A program made the translations under genes and the position numbers. Below the pieces are notes generated by a model, which had not been told where the DNA came from, did no database searches, and saw only the letters and a program-made list of their open reading frames with translations. DNA of 7,721 nt from contig JAAOZY010000421.1 in assembly GCA_012274205.1 (NCBI GenBank), positions 1 through 7,721 of the forward strand. Direction: 5' to 3'. Below are positions 4,624 to 7,721 of this stretch, piece after piece (within the stretch, counting starts at the first letter, position 1; each line of letters opens with the position of its first letter). Source of the stretch: Betaproteobacteria bacterium. GTDB lineage: Bacteria; Pseudomonadota; Gammaproteobacteria; Burkholderiales; SG8-39.

Positions 4624-7503
4624 ATGGACATTACAAAAAAAGAAATTAAGCCTGCAAGCATAGCGGTTCCTCCCCTCCCCGATCAAACTATCAGCCGCGA
4701 AGTACTGCTCGAGAAGTACGCGAAGGGCAGCGAAAGCAACATTGGCGAAGTGCGCGCGCGCATTGCGCATGCGCTCGCTGCGGTCGAAGCCGAAGACAAG
4801 CGCGCGCTATGGGAAAAGCGCTTCCTGCAGGCGATGGAAGCGGGCTTCATTCCCGCCGGCCGCATCATGTCGGCCGCCGGCATCCAGATGCAGGCGACGC
4901 TGATCAATTGTTTTGTGCAACCCGTCGGCGATTCGATTTCCGAGGTCGTCGACAACAAGCCCGGCATCTACACCGCCCTGCAGCAGGCGGCCGAAACCAT
5001 GCGCCGCGGCGGCGGCGTCGGCTACGACTTTTCCTCGATCCGGCCCAAGGGCTCCGAGGTGAAGGGTACGCACTCGCGCGCCAGCGGGCCGGTATCCTAT
5101 ATGCGCGTGTTCGACCGCTCCTGCGAGACGGTGGAATCGGCGGGCTCGCGCCGCGGCGCGCAAATGGGGGTGCTGCGCTGCGACCATCCGGACGTGGAGG
5201 AATTCATCCACGCCAAAGACAAGGGCGACCTGTCCAACTTCAATATCTCGGTGGGCGTCACCGATGTCTTCATGCAGGCGGTGGAAAACGACCTGGAAGC
5301 CGAACTGCTGCACAAGGCGCGCCCGCACAAGGATTTCCTGGATAACGGCGGCTATCAGCGCGCGGACGGGCAGTGGGTCTATCGCAAGCTGCGCGCGCGC
5401 GATCTGTGGGACCAGGTCATGCGCTCGACCTACGACCACGCCGAGCCCGGAATACTGTTCCTCGACCGCATGAATCGCGACAACAACCTCAACTACTGCG
5501 AGACCATCGAGGCAACCAATCCCTGTGCCGAACAGCCGCTGCCGCCCTACGGCTGCTGCTGCCTCGGATCGATCAACCTGACCAATTTCGTCAGCGCTCC
5601 GTTCACCGAAGATGCAGCCTTCGATTTCGAGCGTTTCGGCGCAACGGTGGAAACCTCGGTGCGCATGCTCGACAACGTGCTCGACGCGACTGCCTGGCCG
5701 CTGCCGCAGCAGCAGGAAGAGGCGATGAACAAGCGCCGCGTGGGCCTGGGCTACACCGGCCTCGGCGATGCGCTGATCATGCTGCGCCAGCGCTACGACA
5801 GCGAATCCGCGCGCACGCTGGCCGCAAGAATCTCCGAGGAGATGCGCGACTACGCTTACCGCGCCTCGAGCAAGCTCGCGCAGGAGCGCGGCTCCTTCCC
5901 GCTGTTCAATGCCGACATGTACCTGTCGGGCACCAGCTTTGCCACGCGCCTGCCGGCGGAAATCAAGGCGCAGATCCGCAAGCACGGGCTGCGCAACAGC
6001 CACCTGCTGTCGATCGCCCCCACCGGCACCATCAGCCTTGCCTTCGCCGACAACGCCTCCAACGGCATCGAGCCGCCGTTCTCGTGGTGCTACACGCGCA
6101 AGAAACGCATGGCCGACGGCACGCTGCAGGAATTCCCGGTCGAGGATTACGCCTGGCGCCTGTATCACCACCTGGTCGCCAATGGCCTGCTGCCCGCATC
6201 GGCCAGCGGCGCCGACGCTCTGCCCGATTATTTCGTCACCGCGCTGGAGATTTCCGCGGCGGCGCACGAGTCCATGGTCGCCGCGGTGGCGCCCTATGTG
6301 GACACCAGCATCTCCAAGACCGTGAACGTGCCGGAGAACTATCCCTACGAGGAGTTCCAGGGCCTGTACATGGCGGCATGGAAATCCGGGCTCAAGGGAC
6401 TCGCGACCTACCGCCCCAACAGCATCCTCGGTTCGGTGCTGTCAGTGGAGAGCGCGCATACGGCGCCGCAGGACTTCGTCGGCAACGACCGCAACCGGCG
6501 CATCGATCTCAAGAACGTGCCCGAGCCGGTGCTCGCCAGCCTGCGCTGGCCCGGTCGGCCGCGGCTCACAGGCGGCAACCTCGCCTGGAGCTACATGGTC
6601 GAGCATGCACATGGGGATTTCTGTCTCTTCGTTGGCCAGGTGGAAAACGGCAGCTCGCGACCGTTCGAGGTGTGGGTGAACGGAAGCGAGCAGCCGCGCG
6701 GTTTGGGCGCCCTGGCCAAGACTTTGTCCATGGACATGCGCGCCAACGACCCGGCCTGGCTGCGCCTGAAACTGGATTCGCTATCCAAGACCGCGGGCGA
6801 CGACGCGTTCGAGATGCCGTTCCCGCCCAACGGCGAGAAGAAGCTCATGCCCAGCGTCGCCGCCGCCGTGGCACAGCTGGTGCGCTGGCGCTGCGAAGAA
6901 CTGGACGCATTGCCGGAAATCAAGCACGGCCCGGTGATCGACGCCATGTTCAGCCTGAAGGAGCCCAAGACCGGCACCGACGGCACCATGAGCTGGACCG
7001 TGGATGTGCTCAACCCGCAGGCGAAAGACGACTTCGTGCTCGGTTTGAAGGAAATCACCCTGCCCGACGGCGTCACACGACCCTACTCGATGTGGCTGTC
7101 GGGCGAATACCCGCGCGCGCTCGACGGGCTGTGCAAGATCCTGTCGCTGGACATGCGCGTGATCGACCCCGCCTGGATCGGCATGAAGCTGCGCAAATTG
7201 CTGGTCTATCCCGAGCCGCTGGGCGACTTCATGGCCTTCACGCCGGGCTCGCGCAAGCAGCAAAACTGGCCCTCGACCGTGTCCTACGTCGCGCGCCTGA
7301 TCATGCACCGCTACGCCATGCTCGGCATCCTCGACGAATTCGGCATGCCGGTGCAAACCATGGGCATCATGGAGACGCCTGCCAAAGGCGTCGCGCCGAA
7401 GATGAAGGGCGTGAAATGCCCGGAGTGCGGCAACTACGCCGTAATCAAGAAAGACGGCTGCGATTTCTGCAGCGCCTGCGGCTACGTGGGGGTGTGCGGT
7501 TAG
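4624..7503 (+). CDS. nrdJ: Adenosylcobalamin-dependent (class II) ribonucleotide reductase
   Basis: This complete 959-residue enzyme reduces ribonucleotides to deoxyribonucleotides in the cytoplasm, using the 5'-deoxyadenosyl radical of coenzyme B12, so it works with or without oxygen. The ten-stranded barrel carries the radical motif NPCAE (299-303: N299, thiyl-forming C301, E303). C96 in INCFVQP and C312, eleven residues after C301, fit the active-site redox pair. The phosphate loop APTGTIS is at 465-471, and SISKTVNVPENYPYEEF (562-578) closes the barrel. Two related domains of about 110 residues, resembling TSCPD domains, follow at about 655-763 and 790-903. The tail is a cysteine-rich ribbon (C932, C935, C946, C949, C952, C958) like that which binds zinc and re-reduces the active site in class II enzymes. 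In Pseudomonas the equivalent enzyme is split into NrdJa and NrdJb; here it is one chain. The gene is monocistronic, with its own ribosome site and terminator. No nrdAB or nrdDG genes are in view. Confidence 0.97.
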   Translation: MDITKKEIKPASIAVPPLPDQTISREVLLEKYAKGSESNIGEVRARIAHALAAVEAEDKRALWEKRFLQAMEAGFIPAGRIMSAAGIQMQATLINCFVQPVGDSISEVVDNKPGIYTALQQAAETMRRGGGVGYDFSSIRPKGSEVKGTHSRASGPVSYMRVFDRSCETVESAGSRRGAQMGVLRCDHPDVEEFIHAKDKGDLSNFNISVGVTDVFMQAVENDLEAELLHKARPHKDFLDNGGYQRADGQWVYRKLRARDLWDQVMRSTYDHAEPGILFLDRMNRDNNLNYCETIEATNPCAEQPLPPYGCCCLGSINLTNFVSAPFTEDAAFDFERFGATVETSVRMLDNVLDATAWPLPQQQEEAMNKRRVGLGYTGLGDALIMLRQRYDSESARTLAARISEEMRDYAYRASSKLAQERGSFPLFNADMYLSGTSFATRLPAEIKAQIRKHGLRNSHLLSIAPTGTISLAFADNASNGIEPPFSWCYTRKKRMADGTLQEFPVEDYAWRLYHHLVANGLLPASASGADALPDYFVTALEISAAAHESMVAAVAPYVDTSISKTVNVPENYPYEEFQGLYMAAWKSGLKGLATYRPNSILGSVLSVESAHTAPQDFVGNDRNRRIDLKNVPEPVLASLRWPGRPRLTGGNLAWSYMVEHAHGDFCLFVGQVENGSSRPFEVWVNGSEQPRGLGALAKTLSMDMRANDPAWLRLKLDSLSKTAGDDAFEMPFPPNGEKKLMPSVAAAVAQLVRWRCEELDALPEIKHGPVIDAMFSLKEPKTGTDGTMSWTVDVLNPQAKDDFVLGLKEITLPDGVTRPYSMWLSGEYPRALDGLCKILSLDMRVIDPAWIGMKLRKLLVYPEPLGDFMAFTPGSRKQQNWPSTVSYVARLIMHRYAMLGILDEFGMPVQTMGIMETPAKGVAPKMKGVKCPECGNYAVIKKDGCDFCSACGYVGVCG
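6586..7332 (+). repeat. Tandem duplicated TSCPD-like domain within nrdJ
   Basis: The repeat is seen at protein level. Residues 679-718 contain RPFEVW, then LSMDMRANDPAWLRLKL; residues 819-857 contain RPYSMW, then LSLDMRVIDPAWIGMKL. The spacing is 139-140 residues. Each copy then continues into a helix ending VAQLVRWRCEEL or VARLIMHRYAML. DNA identity between copies is low, so the duplication is old. Confidence 0.75.
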
Positions 7504-7537
7504 GGTGGCCTAATCCCGTAAGGCAAAATTCGCAGTG

Positions 7538-7555
7538 CAGCCGGGGATTCGGCTG
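7538..7555 (+). other. Small hairpin after nrdJ
   Basis: CAGCCG (7538-7543) and CGGCTG (7550-7555) form a perfect 6-base stem with a 6-base loop between the nrdJ stop and the terminator. It is not followed by T residues, so it is not itself an intrinsic terminator; it may stabilise the 3' end of the message. Confidence 0.4.
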
Positions 7556-7559
7556 ATTC

Positions 7560-7600
7560 AAGGCAGTCTTCCCGAAAAGAAGCCTGCCTTTTTGTTTTTT
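7560..7600 (+). terminator. Rho-independent terminator of nrdJ
   Basis: AAGGCAGTCTTC (7560-7571) pairs with GAAGCCTGCCTT (7579-7590) with one mismatch around a 7-base loop, followed by a T-rich run to 7600 interrupted by a single G. It lies 57 bases after the nrdJ stop and supports nrdJ as a single-gene transcript on this side. Confidence 0.9.
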
Positions 7601-7721
7601 GCGCCGCAGGCTAATCCGCGTCCAGCATTAGGGCAACCCGCAGCAGCATAGGGGAACGGCCTGAACCCCTGCGCTTTTCGACCTCCGTGCGTTGGCCAGC
7701 GAACATACAACGCCCCGGGAG

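Noticed and set aside
4807..6267. Minus-strand open frame of 486 codons inside nrdJ
   Set aside because: Antisense shadow of the catalytic domain of nrdJ; low-information composition and no recognisable motif.
5373..7556. Plus-strand open frame of 727 codons overlapping nrdJ in another frame
   Set aside because: Very arginine/alanine-rich, no domain, and fully explained by GC-biased codon use of the overlapping nrdJ frame.
7601..7721. Possible gene or repeat at the right edge
   Set aside because: No start with a ribosome site, no recognisable coding and only a weak 5-base stem (AGGGG/CCCCT, about 7649-7669) can be seen.

Overview
The window is chromosomal DNA of high GC content. The combination of a long B12-dependent ribonucleotide reductase, a perfectly spaced FNR-type operator and the overall protein style suggests a betaproteobacterium (or a close gammaproteobacterial relative) able to live at low oxygen. 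This assignment is inferred from gene style only.

Positions 1-4146 hold three genes, all read leftward on the minus strand and probably forming one operon. In order of transcription they are: (i) a protein of about 652 residues with an unrecognised N-terminal two-thirds and a DUF47/PhoU-like C-terminal third; (ii) a 564-residue protein with the ATP-grasp and phosphohistidine domains of pyruvate phosphate dikinase but no PEP/pyruvate-binding barrel; (iii) the first 135 codons of a cation-transporting P-type ATPase that runs off the left edge. The last two genes are 4 bases apart. Upstream of the first gene lies an FNR/ANR-type dyad (4225-4238). A -10-like hexamer sits exactly where a class II FNR-activated promoter would need it, so the operon is probably switched on when oxygen is low.

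Positions 4147-4623 are a divergent intergenic region with no credible gene. The left end carries the FNR promoter, the middle is a very GC-rich block, and the right end is AT-rich with several inverted repeats and a possible NrdR box in front of nrdJ.

Positions 4624-7503 encode a complete 959-residue adenosylcobalamin-dependent (class II) ribonucleotide reductase. It has the NPCAE radical-cysteine motif, a C-terminal zinc-ribbon/redox tail and a duplicated TSCPD-like domain before that tail. A strong rho-independent terminator follows at 7560-7600; nothing recognisable lies in the last 120 bases.

Taken together, an oxygen-independent route to deoxyribonucleotides sits back to back with an apparently FNR-controlled operon that combines ATP-driven histidine phosphorylation, a PhoU-like protein and an ion pump. 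The operon is the part of the window most likely to hold undescribed biology. Its biochemical role is not known from the sequence.
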